41,666 nt of DNA from Candidatus Azobacteroides sp. (GTDB lineage: Bacteria; Bacteroidota; Bacteroidia; Bacteroidales; WRGA01): assembly GCA_021201815.1 (NCBI GenBank), contig JAJQEC010000129.1, forward strand, positions 1 through 41,666, written 5' to 3'. This document shows, piece after piece, positions 16,017 through 24,847 of this stretch. Within the stretch, counting starts at the first letter, position 1. Each line of letters starts with the position of its first letter. The translations under genes and the position numbers were made by a program. The notes under the pieces are model-generated. The model saw only the letters and a program-made list of their open reading frames with translations. It was not told the DNA's origin and did not search any database.

Positions 16017-17474
16017 ATGAAGTACTTGTATGGGTTATTTCTTTTCTTATGGATAGGCAGTGGAGATATTCGGTGCGAAAATACAACTGTATTGCTTACT
16101 TTGCAGGATGCTTTTAAGTTAGCGGAAAATCAGTCACTGGATGCATTGGTTGCAAAAAACACCATTCTTTCTGCCTATTGGGCCTACCGGAATTACAGAG
16201 CAGAATTGCTTCCCAATGTTACCCTGGAAGGAACATTGCCTGCGTTAAACCGTTCCCTCTCTGCCTATCTGAAAGAAGACGGTACCTATGGCTTTATTAA
16301 AAACAACTACGTAACCGGAGATTTAACTTTATCCGTAACACAGAATATTCCTTTTACCGGAGGTTATTTTTCCGTGCAGTCCCAGTTACAGCGGATAGAC
16401 CAGTTGGGAGAGAACCATACTACCGGGTATTTAAGTGTCCCCTTTTCCTTTACATATAATCAGCCGTTATTTACCCCACGATTGTTACACTGGGCGATGC
16501 GTATTGAGCCGGAGCGGTATAAAGAAGCCCGGCAGCAATATCTGGTAGATATGGAAGGGGTATATATGAATACCATCCATTATTATTTTGATTTATTACT
16601 GGCAAAGGTAAATCTTGATATTGCAGAAATAAACCGGACCAATGCCCATACATTATACGATATTGCCAAAGGAAAAAGGAGCATCGGACTGATTTCGGAA
16701 AATGATCTTCTTCAACTGGAATTAAATAAAATAAATGCCGAAGCGGAGATTATTTCGGTAAAACAAAATTATGACAACAAGCTCTTGACTCTGTGTAATT
16801 TTCTAAGGCTGGAAAATGAAGAAGAAATTGTTCCTGTATTACCGGAAGTACTTGACAATAGAGAAATTTCTTTGTCGGAGGTAAAAGGGCTGGCATATCA
16901 CAATAATCCGTTGAACCATACGATTGCCCGTCGGTTGCTGGAAGCCAGGATGCGGATTGATGAAGCAAAAGCCAACCGGGGATTAAAGGCCGATATTTAC
17001 GTTTCGGTCGGATATACCGGGAGTGACCTTACGTTGCCGGATTCATACAGAAACCTGCAGGACAGGCAAATTGTAAGCTTAGGGGTAAAAGTGCCGATTC
17101 TGGACTGGGGGAAAGGAAAAGGCAAGGTAAAACTGGCAGAATCGGAACAAAAGGTGGTGGAAAGCCAGTTAGAACAAGCCCGGTTGAATTTTGACCAGAA
17201 CCTGGTATTATCCGTCTATCAGTTTCAGGACCAGACGCAATTGGTGCATCTGGCGCAACAGGCGGATTCGATTGCCCGGTTGCGGTACGACACTTCTTTT
17301 CAGACCTTTTTAATGGGGACGATCAATGTTCTGGATATTAATTCGGCTCAGGTAGAACGGGACAATGCGCGAAGGAAACTGATCCATGAGTTATACTTGT
17401 CCTGGCTTTGCTATTATAACCTTAGACAGCTTACCTTATATGATTTTGAGAATCGAAAAGAAATTGAACATTAA
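16017..17474 (+). CDS. TolC-family outer membrane channel protein
   Basis: A 485-residue protein with an N-terminal signal (MKYLYGLFLFLWIGSGDIRC). Two outer membrane efflux protein (OEP) repeats follow, with long helical stretches: LTLQDAFKLAENQSLDALVA near the start, MEGVYMNTIHYYFDLLLAKV near 180 and VVESQLEQARLNFDQNLVL near 380. It forms the trimeric exit duct of a tripartite exporter. A MacA/HlyD-like adaptor follows after 13 bases. With the ABC genes at 11905-14974 this gives every part of a MacAB-TolC-like pump. It contains Cys23 at the predicted signal end, so it may be lipidated. Family assignment is firm; the cargo is unknown. Confidence 0.9.
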   Translation: MKYLYGLFLFLWIGSGDIRCENTTVLLTLQDAFKLAENQSLDALVAKNTILSAYWAYRNYRAELLPNVTLEGTLPALNRSLSAYLKEDGTYGFIKNNYVTGDLTLSVTQNIPFTGGYFSVQSQLQRIDQLGENHTTGYLSVPFSFTYNQPLFTPRLLHWAMRIEPERYKEARQQYLVDMEGVYMNTIHYYFDLLLAKVNLDIAEINRTNAHTLYDIAKGKRSIGLISENDLLQLELNKINAEAEIISVKQNYDNKLLTLCNFLRLENEEEIVPVLPEVLDNREISLSEVKGLAYHNNPLNHTIARRLLEARMRIDEAKANRGLKADIYVSVGYTGSDLTLPDSYRNLQDRQIVSLGVKVPILDWGKGKGKVKLAESEQKVVESQLEQARLNFDQNLVLSVYQFQDQTQLVHLAQQADSIARLRYDTSFQTFLMGTINVLDINSAQVERDNARRKLIHELYLSWLCYYNLRQLTLYDFENRKEIEH

Positions 17475-17487
17475 AAAATAAGACTAT

Positions 17488-18735
17488 ATGAACCGAAAAC
17501 TATCTCCGGAAGTAATAAAAAAAAGGAAGCGGAAGTTTATTCTTAAGCTGGCTTTTATAGGGATTGCAACCATAATGGTAATGATTTTTCTGGTAAATAT
17601 CCTGCGGTCAGGAATTTCTTATGATAGCATTTACACTTCGGAAGTAGATAAAGGCACATTAGAGATATCCGTATCTGCTACGGGAAAAGTAGTTCCTTTA
17701 TCGGAAGAAGTAATCGTTTCTCCTGTAGCTACCAGAATTCTGGAAGTATATAAAAAAGCCGGGGAACAGTTGGAGGAGGGAGAAGTAATCATTAAACTGG
17801 ATCTGGAAACGGTGAATGCCGATGTGGAAAAACAAAAGGATGAACTGGCTATGAAAAGATATCAGTTGGACCAGCAACGGAGAGCCTCCGAAAGCCAGCT
17901 TGCCGATCTGGAAATGCAAATTGAAATTGATGAGATGAAAATAAGGAGGATGGAAATACTGTTGCGAAATGAAGTGTTCCTGGACAGCATAGGGGCCGGT
18001 ACTTCCGATAAAATAAAGCAGGCAGAGCTGGAATATGAGGTGGAAAAATTAAAGCTGAAACAATTAAAATTAAAATATATCAACCAGAAACAAAATGCGG
18101 AAGCGGATAGGAAAGTAATGGAACTGGATTACAACATTGCTTTGAAGAATTCCGACCTTAAAAATAAGATGATGTCCGATGCCCAGATCCGTTCTCCGAG
18201 GACGAATATACTTAAATGGGTAAATGACCAGGTTGGAGTCCGGGTGCCGGAAGGTGCAGAGCTGGCTATTGTGTCGGATTTATCCCATTTTAAAATAGAT
18301 GCGGACATTTCCGATAGTTACGGCGATAAAATTCTTTCCGGAAATAAGGTAATTGTAAAAACAGGGAACCAGGAGTTAACGGGTGTAGTAGGCAATGTCG
18401 TTCCTTCGGTAAAAGACGGCATGATAAATTTTACCGTATTGCTGGATAATAATGAACATGAATCATTGCGTCCGGGATTGAAAGTGGAAGTGTATGTAAT
18501 AAACGCTATTCAGGAAGAAGCTTTAAGAATTGCTAACCGTTCTTATTACAAAGGGCCCGGAGAATATGATCTTTGGGTAATTCAAGGACAGGAAGCTATA
18601 AAAAGGCAGGTAGAACTGGGGGAAAGTAATTACCGCTATGTAGAAGTTAAAGAAGGATTAAATGCGGGAGAAATTGTTATCATTTCCGATATGTCTGCTT
18701 TGAAAGAAAAAAATAAATTGAAAGTCCGTAAATAA
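17488..18735 (+). CDS. HlyD/MacA-like periplasmic adaptor protein
   Basis: A 415-residue membrane fusion protein. It has a basic cytoplasmic N-terminus, one membrane helix (about residues 24-42, AFIGIATIMVMIFLVNIL), a split lipoyl/barrel-sandwich domain (SATGKVVPLSEEVIVSPVAT and later MSDAQIRSPRT with EGAELAIVSDLSHF), a long coiled coil (about 110-215), a beta-barrel domain, and a C-terminal membrane-proximal region (KVEVYVI to LKVRK). It links an inner membrane ABC pump to the TolC-like protein encoded just upstream, in the same operon. The ABC partner is most likely the MacB-type transporter encoded 2.5 kb upstream. Confidence 0.9.
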   Translation: MNRKLSPEVIKKRKRKFILKLAFIGIATIMVMIFLVNILRSGISYDSIYTSEVDKGTLEISVSATGKVVPLSEEVIVSPVATRILEVYKKAGEQLEEGEVIIKLDLETVNADVEKQKDELAMKRYQLDQQRRASESQLADLEMQIEIDEMKIRRMEILLRNEVFLDSIGAGTSDKIKQAELEYEVEKLKLKQLKLKYINQKQNAEADRKVMELDYNIALKNSDLKNKMMSDAQIRSPRTNILKWVNDQVGVRVPEGAELAIVSDLSHFKIDADISDSYGDKILSGNKVIVKTGNQELTGVVGNVVPSVKDGMINFTVLLDNNEHESLRPGLKVEVYVINAIQEEALRIANRSYYKGPGEYDLWVIQGQEAIKRQVELGESNYRYVEVKEGLNAGEIVIISDMSALKEKNKLKVRK

Positions 18736-18773
18736 TATATTTATTTCAATACAACCCCAATAAAAAAGGCAGG

Positions 18774-18809
18774 AAAGCTATAAAAAGATTTATTTCTTTT
18801 TATGGCTTT
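18774..18809 (+). terminator. Terminator-like hairpin after the TolC-adaptor operon
   Basis: A 14-bp stem with one G-T pair (18774-18787 with 18796-18809) and an 8-base loop, but only a weak T-tract. It lies about 40 bases after the adaptor stop codon. Confidence 0.6.
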
Positions 18810-19085
18810 TGCTATTATTAAATGAATCTCTTCGGAGCTTCCCCTATAAACAAATTATGTTTTTTGTCTAATTGCCCGGGCAGGAAGAATAGATTTGAAA
18901 TATTTTTATAAAAAAAAATAATATCTGTAATGCTCACTCATCTTTATTTCATAATTTAAAAGGAGACTTCCTGTCTTTTTTATTTTTTTCTTTCCCGGAT
19001 GTAACCCTTTCTTGACCTCTGTTTTTTTATAAAACCAAATCCTTTATTGATTGTTATATATTTCAGAAGAAGATAAGAAAAATAT

Positions 19086-19129
19086 GTTGTTATTGCTTAA
19101 GATATCACAAAAATGTCTTGAATAACAAC
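19086..19129. promoter_or_regulatory. Inverted repeat upstream of the RND efflux operon
   Basis: GTTGTTATT (19086-19094) is mirrored by AATAACAAC (19121-19129), with further partial pairing inside. It lies about 40 bases before the likely start at 19167, a plausible place for an operator or a leader hairpin. No regulator gene is adjacent. The rest of 18810-19166 is AT-rich without a gene that I can see. Confidence 0.35.
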
Positions 19130-19166
19130 CTATTACTTGTTTTCTATATTAAAATCTTATGTAACA

Positions 19167-20210
19167 ATGACAAAAAAATATGTTGTTTTTCCTCTTTTGA
19201 TAAGTCTCTTTCTGTTTTCTTCCTGTCATAAGAAATCCGGTGTTGCAACTGACACGGGTGAGAATGACTCCATTCTGGTAATTACCGAAAAGATAGGAAA
19301 GAGCAATGTTTCCAACAGGTTATTCCTGAGTGGAAATATTGAAGGAAATAAGACGGTAAGATTAGGTTTTATGGTGCCGGGAAAGATCAATTATTTTCCG
19401 GTGGAGGAAGGACAAAAAGTAAATTCCGGGCAGTTCCTTGCCAGCCTGGACCCGGTTGATTATACCATTGCTAAAAACATAGCGGATGTACAGGTCGAAG
19501 AAGCAACGGATCAATATGAGCGGTTGCGGATTATGCATGACCGGAATAGTGTCAGCGACAGTGATTTTAAAAAAGTGGAATTTGCTCTTAAACAAGCCCG
19601 GAATGAACAGGCATTACAGGCAAAAAATCTTTCTGATACAAGATTATATGCTCCGTTTAATGGAATACTCCTGAAAAAACTGGCCGAAAAAGATGAGATT
19701 GTCGCTCAGGGATTGCCGGTACTGGTAATTTCGGATATCAGTAAAATAAAAGCAGACATTTATGTCCCGGAAAATGAACTTAGCTATATAAAAATCGGAG
19801 AAACCGCTTCCGTAACTATTGGTGCCCTCAATAAAGTATACCAGGGGAAAATAACGGAAGTCGGTTCGGTGGCGGATGCAACTTCCCGTGCCTTTACCGC
19901 TAAAGTAGAACTGAACAATCCCGACCTGCTGATTCGTCCGGGAATGATTGCCGAAGTAAATATCGATACAGGACGAAGCCAGGAAGTACTTACCTTACCT
20001 ATAGAAGCATTAATGAAAAATATGGATGGCAGTAGCTATGTCTATGTGGTAGACAGGGAGAAACAGAAAGCGTTCAGAAGAAAAATTGTTCCCGGTCCGG
20101 TTACTGCCAACCGCATAGAAGTAATATCCGGATTGCGGGAAGGAGAAGAAGTCGTAATAGGAGGAAATCAGAACTTATATGACGGAGCTCCTGTTTCATT
20201 ATCTCATTAA
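19167..20210 (+). CDS. RND efflux periplasmic adaptor (lipoprotein)
   Basis: About 347 residues. The start at 19167 (MTKKYVVFPLLISLFLFSSC) gives a clean lipoprotein signal with lipobox FSSC; an upstream ATG at 19137 would only add ten residues. The protein has the MFP plan: a lipoyl half (FMVPGKINYFPVEEGQKVNS), a short hairpin (ADVQVEEATDQYERL to KQARNEQALQAKNL), the second lipoyl half (RLYAPFNGILLKKLAEKDEI) and a beta-barrel domain with GSVADATSRAFTAKVEL. It bridges the RND pump (10 bases downstream) and the TolC protein at 23308. Substrates are not evident from sequence. Confidence 0.93.
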   Translation: MTKKYVVFPLLISLFLFSSCHKKSGVATDTGENDSILVITEKIGKSNVSNRLFLSGNIEGNKTVRLGFMVPGKINYFPVEEGQKVNSGQFLASLDPVDYTIAKNIADVQVEEATDQYERLRIMHDRNSVSDSDFKKVEFALKQARNEQALQAKNLSDTRLYAPFNGILLKKLAEKDEIVAQGLPVLVISDISKIKADIYVPENELSYIKIGETASVTIGALNKVYQGKITEVGSVADATSRAFTAKVELNNPDLLIRPGMIAEVNIDTGRSQEVLTLPIEALMKNMDGSSYVYVVDREKQKAFRRKIVPGPVTANRIEVISGLREGEEVVIGGNQNLYDGAPVSLSH

Positions 20211-20219
20211 AAGTACATT

Positions 20220-23200
20220 ATGAACTTTATAAAATCATCATTAAAATACAAACAGGTTACTCTCTCCGTGCTGGGACTGATGTTTCTTACCGGGGTTTAT
20301 TCCCTTTTTACCATGCCAAGGAGGGAGGACCCGGAAATTACCATTCGTCAGGGGCTGATTATTGCTTACTTTCCCGGAGCTTCTTCCGTGCAGGTGGAAG
20401 CACAGGTAACCAAAACACTGGAAGATTATCTTTTCCAGTTTGATGAGGTAAAGAAAGATAAAACCTATTCTATGACACAGGATGGGCTGGTTGTGGTAAA
20501 TGTTTCTCTGGAAGATAATGTAAAAGAACCTAAGATTTTCTGGAATACCCTGCGGCACCAGATGCTTGTCACCAAACAACTGAATCTGCCTCCGGGAGTA
20601 GTCGGCCCGATTGTAGATTCCGATTTCGGAGATACTGAAGCCATCATTATCGGACTCCGGAGCCTGGGAGCGGACTATGCGCAATTAGAGGAATACATTA
20701 AAAAGCTGGAGGATTATCTTCTGCCTGTGACAGCCGTCTCTAAAATAAAACGGATCGGGGAACAGCCGGAACAGATTTCTATCCTTTTCAATTCGTTCCG
20801 TCTTTCCCAATACGGGCTCAATGAAGCGGATGTCCTTAAAATTTTACAATCACAGAATCTGATCGGCGCTACCGGAAGTATCTATACTACTACAGAACAA
20901 GTACCTCTGTATACAACCGGATATTACCAGACACAGGAAGAAATAGCCAATCAGGTGATCGGGACTTCCAAAACAGGAGAAGTTATACGGTTACGGGATG
21001 TTGCAGAAGTAAAACGCGCCTACACGGATCCTACCAGTACGGTTTCTATAAACGGGAATATTGCTTTGATTCTTTCTCTGCAAATGGAAGCCGGAAATAA
21101 CATTGTGCAGTTCGGAAAAGCGGTCGATAAAAAAGTAGAAGAAGTAAAAGACATCCTTCCCTCTGATGTAGAATTAGTAACTTTCGTCAATCAGCCTTCT
21201 ATTGTAAAAGTAAATGTAAACAGCTTTATCCGGGAATTTCTCCTGGCTATTATTTCTGTTATTATCGTGATTGTCCTTTTGCTGCCTTTCCGGGTTGCTT
21301 TCGTAGCGGCTATGGCTATTCCGATGACAATCGCTGTGACCATTGCATTAATGAACCTGCTTGGGGTGGAATTGCAGCAGGTTTCCCTTGCTGCTTTGAT
21401 TGTGGTATTGGGAATGGTGGTGGACGATGCGATTGTGATTGCGGATAATTACATAGAGCTTCTGGACGAGGGGGAGAAACCCTGGACAGCCGCATGGAGA
21501 AGTGCCTCCGAACTGATTGTTCCTGTCTTCACAGCTACCATAACTATTATTGCTGCTTTTATCCCGATTGTTTTGCTTACCGGTGTTATCGGTGAGTTTA
21601 TCCATGCATTACCGATTACCGTAACGATTGCACTGGCTTCTTCTTTTACAGTGGCGATGCTTTTTACTCCGATGTTATGTTTTACATTTATCAAGAAAGG
21701 CTTAAATGATAACAAGGAAAAAGACGGAAAAAAGAAAAGACGTACCCTGCTGGATATCATGCAGGATCAATATAATAAAATTTTAGAATGGGTAGTGAAA
21801 AGACCGGTATTGGTAATTTCAGTCAGTTTATTAACAATCTTACTGGCCGGTCTTATTTTTAAATTCGGGATCAGGCAGAAGTTCTTTCCTGCGGCAGAAA
21901 GAAACCAGTTTGTGATTGAGATGTGGCTTCCTACAGATACAAAGCTGGATAAGACACGGGAAAAACTGACTGACCTGGAAAATTTGCTTAAAAACGATGA
22001 CCGGGTTCTCAACTATACCACTTTTGCCGGAACCGGAGCGCCCCGCTTTTATTATAATTTCAGTCCGGAGTTTCCGGTTACCAATTATGGAATGATCCTC
22101 ATCAATACGACTAACACAGAGACTGCGGCTGCCATGCGGACCGATTTGTTTCCGAAAGTAGGAAAGGTGGTTCCGGAAGGAATGGTAGATGTCAAGCTGA
22201 TGCAGCAGGGACAGCCATTGGATGCACCGGTAGAAGTCCGGGTAGTCGGCGAAGATATTCCTTATCTGGAAATGATGGGCGACAGCATTAAATCAATTAT
22301 CCGGAAAAGTAAGGGCAGCCGTCTGGTGCATACCGATTTTCACGAAAGTTATTATGGAATCAGCGTAAATCTGAAAGAGGAAGCTTCCCGGCTTGGCTTT
22401 ACCACACAAAGTGTATCGGAAATGATTTATGCAGCCTTTTCCGGGGCGCCTGTTACTTCCGTGTACGAAGGAGATAAGAAGCTTAATGTGGTGTTTCGGC
22501 TGGAAGAGGACCTGCGTCGTACAACAGACCAGTTAAAAGACCTGTATGTTTCTTCTCCGGTGACGGGAGCCAGTGTACCGCTGGAGGAAATTGCGGATAT
22601 TACCCCGGAATGGAGTCCGGGAAGAATTATGCGCAGAAACGGAATCAGGACAATCACGGTACAAAGTGAGACGTATGACAATGTATTGCCTTCCAAGCTA
22701 CTGGCAGAAATAAAACCACAGGTAAATAATATCAAATTACATCCGGGGTATTTTATTGATTATGGTGGAGAATCGGGAAACCAGGAGGAAATAATGTCTC
22801 AATTAATAAAAGTATTACTGATAAGCCTGTTGCTTATTTTCCTGATCTTATTGTTCCAGTTCCGGAATATAAAAGAATGTGTTATTGTGATGTTGACCAT
22901 ACCCCTTAGCTTGTTAGGAGCCATGTTGGGATTGTTTATTACGGGAAATAATTTCGGCTTTACGTCTTTCATCGGTTTAATTAGTCTGTCCGGAGTAGTG
23001 GTGCGTAATGCCATTATTCTGGTAGATTATGCAAACGGGTTGGTAAAACAAGGGACGGATATACGGACTGCTGCTATGGAAAGCGGACGTCGAAGACTTC
23101 GCCCCATCTTTCTTACGGCTATGGCTGCTGCAATCGGAGTCTTCCCGATGATTCTTTCCGGCTCTTCCTTATGGAGTCCGATGGCGAGCGTGATTGCGGC

Positions 23201-23327
23201 AGGCGTGATATGGAGTATGTTTATGTCGTTGTTAACCATTCCCGTTATTTATATGCAATGGGTAAAACCCAATGATAAAAAGGACCCTGAAGAAACTGTC
23301 AATAAGAATGAAGTTAAAAATAAATAG
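20220..23327 (+). CDS. RND efflux pump inner membrane protein (HAE1-like)
   Basis: A 1035-residue proton-driven antiporter of the AcrB/MexB superfamily, the normal length. It starts with a membrane helix near residues 10-27 and a large periplasmic porter domain. Helices 2-6 are around 330-490, with the proton-relay motif VVLGMVVDDAIVIADN (two adjacent Asp). A second periplasmic domain and helices 8-12 run from about 860 to the end (FIGLISLSGVVVRNAIILVD, then GRRRLRPIFLTAMAAAIGVF). It works with the adaptor upstream and the TolC protein downstream to expel drugs, bile acids or other toxic compounds. The stop overlaps the next gene by 20 bases, showing tight translational coupling. Confidence 0.95.
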   Translation: MNFIKSSLKYKQVTLSVLGLMFLTGVYSLFTMPRREDPEITIRQGLIIAYFPGASSVQVEAQVTKTLEDYLFQFDEVKKDKTYSMTQDGLVVVNVSLEDNVKEPKIFWNTLRHQMLVTKQLNLPPGVVGPIVDSDFGDTEAIIIGLRSLGADYAQLEEYIKKLEDYLLPVTAVSKIKRIGEQPEQISILFNSFRLSQYGLNEADVLKILQSQNLIGATGSIYTTTEQVPLYTTGYYQTQEEIANQVIGTSKTGEVIRLRDVAEVKRAYTDPTSTVSINGNIALILSLQMEAGNNIVQFGKAVDKKVEEVKDILPSDVELVTFVNQPSIVKVNVNSFIREFLLAIISVIIVIVLLLPFRVAFVAAMAIPMTIAVTIALMNLLGVELQQVSLAALIVVLGMVVDDAIVIADNYIELLDEGEKPWTAAWRSASELIVPVFTATITIIAAFIPIVLLTGVIGEFIHALPITVTIALASSFTVAMLFTPMLCFTFIKKGLNDNKEKDGKKKRRTLLDIMQDQYNKILEWVVKRPVLVISVSLLTILLAGLIFKFGIRQKFFPAAERNQFVIEMWLPTDTKLDKTREKLTDLENLLKNDDRVLNYTTFAGTGAPRFYYNFSPEFPVTNYGMILINTTNTETAAAMRTDLFPKVGKVVPEGMVDVKLMQQGQPLDAPVEVRVVGEDIPYLEMMGDSIKSIIRKSKGSRLVHTDFHESYYGISVNLKEEASRLGFTTQSVSEMIYAAFSGAPVTSVYEGDKKLNVVFRLEEDLRRTTDQLKDLYVSSPVTGASVPLEEIADITPEWSPGRIMRRNGIRTITVQSETYDNVLPSKLLAEIKPQVNNIKLHPGYFIDYGGESGNQEEIMSQLIKVLLISLLLIFLILLFQFRNIKECVIVMLTIPLSLLGAMLGLFITGNNFGFTSFIGLISLSGVVVRNAIILVDYANGLVKQGTDIRTAAMESGRRRLRPIFLTAMAAAIGVFPMILSGSSLWSPMASVIAAGVIWSMFMSLLTIPVIYMQWVKPNDKKDPEETVNKNEVKNK

Positions 23328-24654
23328 AAACATACGAGCTTTCCTGTTCATCTGCGTGGTTTTTACTTTGCAGATACAGGCGCAGGGAAGGGAAACCCTT
23401 TCTCTGGAACAGGTCATTGACTCTGCTTACCGGAACAATCATTTGCTGAAAGCTGCCGAGTGGCAGGTAAAAGAAAAAGAGGGTAAAGTTGCGGAGATAA
23501 AGGTAAAGGCTCTACCTATTGTCTTGTTGAGCGGGACCTATTTATATAACCATAACATCGGGAAATTAACGGTCGAAGAAGGAGCACTGGGTACCTATTC
23601 ATTAGGAACATTTAATTTTCAGGTTCCGTATGAAGATACGAAAATAGCCATCGGGAACCATCATCTTATTACCGGAGGTGCTTTTCTTTATCAGCCTCTT
23701 TCCCAGCAATTCAAGATAAGGACGGGTGTCGAAGCCGCAAGGGCGGATACAGAAGTGTCGAGGAAAGAACTGGAAAAAGCCCGGCAACAGATAAAGCTGG
23801 GAGTAGAAGAGCTTTATTATGCTATTCTCATCAATCGGAAACAGATTGAAGAAGCAGAATTAAGGGTGGAGCTGGCTAAAGTGGAATTATATGATGTGGA
23901 AAGCGCCCTTATTGCCGGAGAAGCTATTCAACCGGATAAAGCGGGTTTACAGGCAGAACTGGCAGATAAGGAAAAAGACTTGCTGAAACTTCGTATAGAT
24001 GGGCTTAATTATTGGAGTAATATGCAGCAATTAACCGGTCTGGTGGATGAGGTGGATTTTGTTTATCCTGATGTGCCGGACTATTCGTTGTTATCTTTAG
24101 AGGAATATAAAAGAGCTGCAAAAGTCAATAATGTGGACATTCGGATTCTGGATAAAGAGGAACAATACGCGTTGCTCGGGAAAAAGGCAACCCAGCAGGG
24201 ATATATTCCTGATGTAGGCGTGTTTGCCGGATATTCTTATATTCACGGGACGGACCTATTTTCCAACAATACTTCTGTGGTAGGTGTCAATTTTAGCTGG
24301 AATCTTCAGAATCTGCTTACTAATAAACAATCTGTCAGGCAACTGGATGCTAAAATTCATCAGGTAACGGAAAAACGCATGGATACCGAGTTACAGGTGA
24401 ACAGCCAGATCGAAAATGCCTACCGCAATATGGATTACTCCCGGGAACTTATCGGTGTTGCCTTGCGGGAAGTAAAATACCGGATGGAAGACCTGCAGGT
24501 AAAAGAAGAGCGTTGGCTGACAGGATTAAATACTCCCCGGGAGGTTGTAGAAGCACAGGCAGACCTGGCAAAAGCTACCTCGGATTTATATGCTGCTCAA
24601 TTGGGATATGTGTTGGCATATAATCAATTGACATTGTTAAGTCAGGGTAGATAA
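23308..24654 (+). CDS. TolC-family outer membrane protein of the RND operon
   Basis: The start at 23308 (MKLKINRNIRAFLFICVVFT, signal ending QIQAQG) is preferred over 23272, because it gives a normal signal peptide and a short 20-base overlap with the pump gene. About 448 residues with two OEP repeats: LSLEQVIDSAYRNNHLLKAA near the start, VSRKELEKARQQIKLGVEEL near 155 and EKRMDTELQVNSQIENAYRN near 370. It is the exit duct of the tripartite pump. It is distinct in sequence from the other TolC-like protein at 16017. Confidence 0.92.
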   Translation: MKLKINRNIRAFLFICVVFTLQIQAQGRETLSLEQVIDSAYRNNHLLKAAEWQVKEKEGKVAEIKVKALPIVLLSGTYLYNHNIGKLTVEEGALGTYSLGTFNFQVPYEDTKIAIGNHHLITGGAFLYQPLSQQFKIRTGVEAARADTEVSRKELEKARQQIKLGVEELYYAILINRKQIEEAELRVELAKVELYDVESALIAGEAIQPDKAGLQAELADKEKDLLKLRIDGLNYWSNMQQLTGLVDEVDFVYPDVPDYSLLSLEEYKRAAKVNNVDIRILDKEEQYALLGKKATQQGYIPDVGVFAGYSYIHGTDLFSNNTSVVGVNFSWNLQNLLTNKQSVRQLDAKIHQVTEKRMDTELQVNSQIENAYRNMDYSRELIGVALREVKYRMEDLQVKEERWLTGLNTPREVVEAQADLAKATSDLYAAQLGYVLAYNQLTLLSQGR

Positions 24655-24704
24655 TTGATATCCGATTTCTCAAAAAATTGTATGGTTATGGCAATTCTTA
24701 AATG

Positions 24705-24763
24705 AACTGCAAAGGTGCAATGAACGCAATTAATTTCTTTGTGTTCATTGCACCTTTGCAGTT
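24705..24763. terminator. Long perfect hairpin between convergent tolC-like gene and mutS
   Basis: Perfect 21-bp stem (24705-24725 with 24743-24763) and a 17-base loop. It lies in the 193-base gap between the ends of two convergent genes, where a bidirectional terminator is expected. However, neither side has a clear T-tract, so it may instead be a repeat or an RNA-stability element. Confidence 0.55.
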
Positions 24764-24847
24764 TGTGAAATTCCGAAATATAAATTAAATATTGGACATA
24801 AAACTTCTGATTTTACAGGGGCAGGAGAGAACTCATAATTCATCTGT

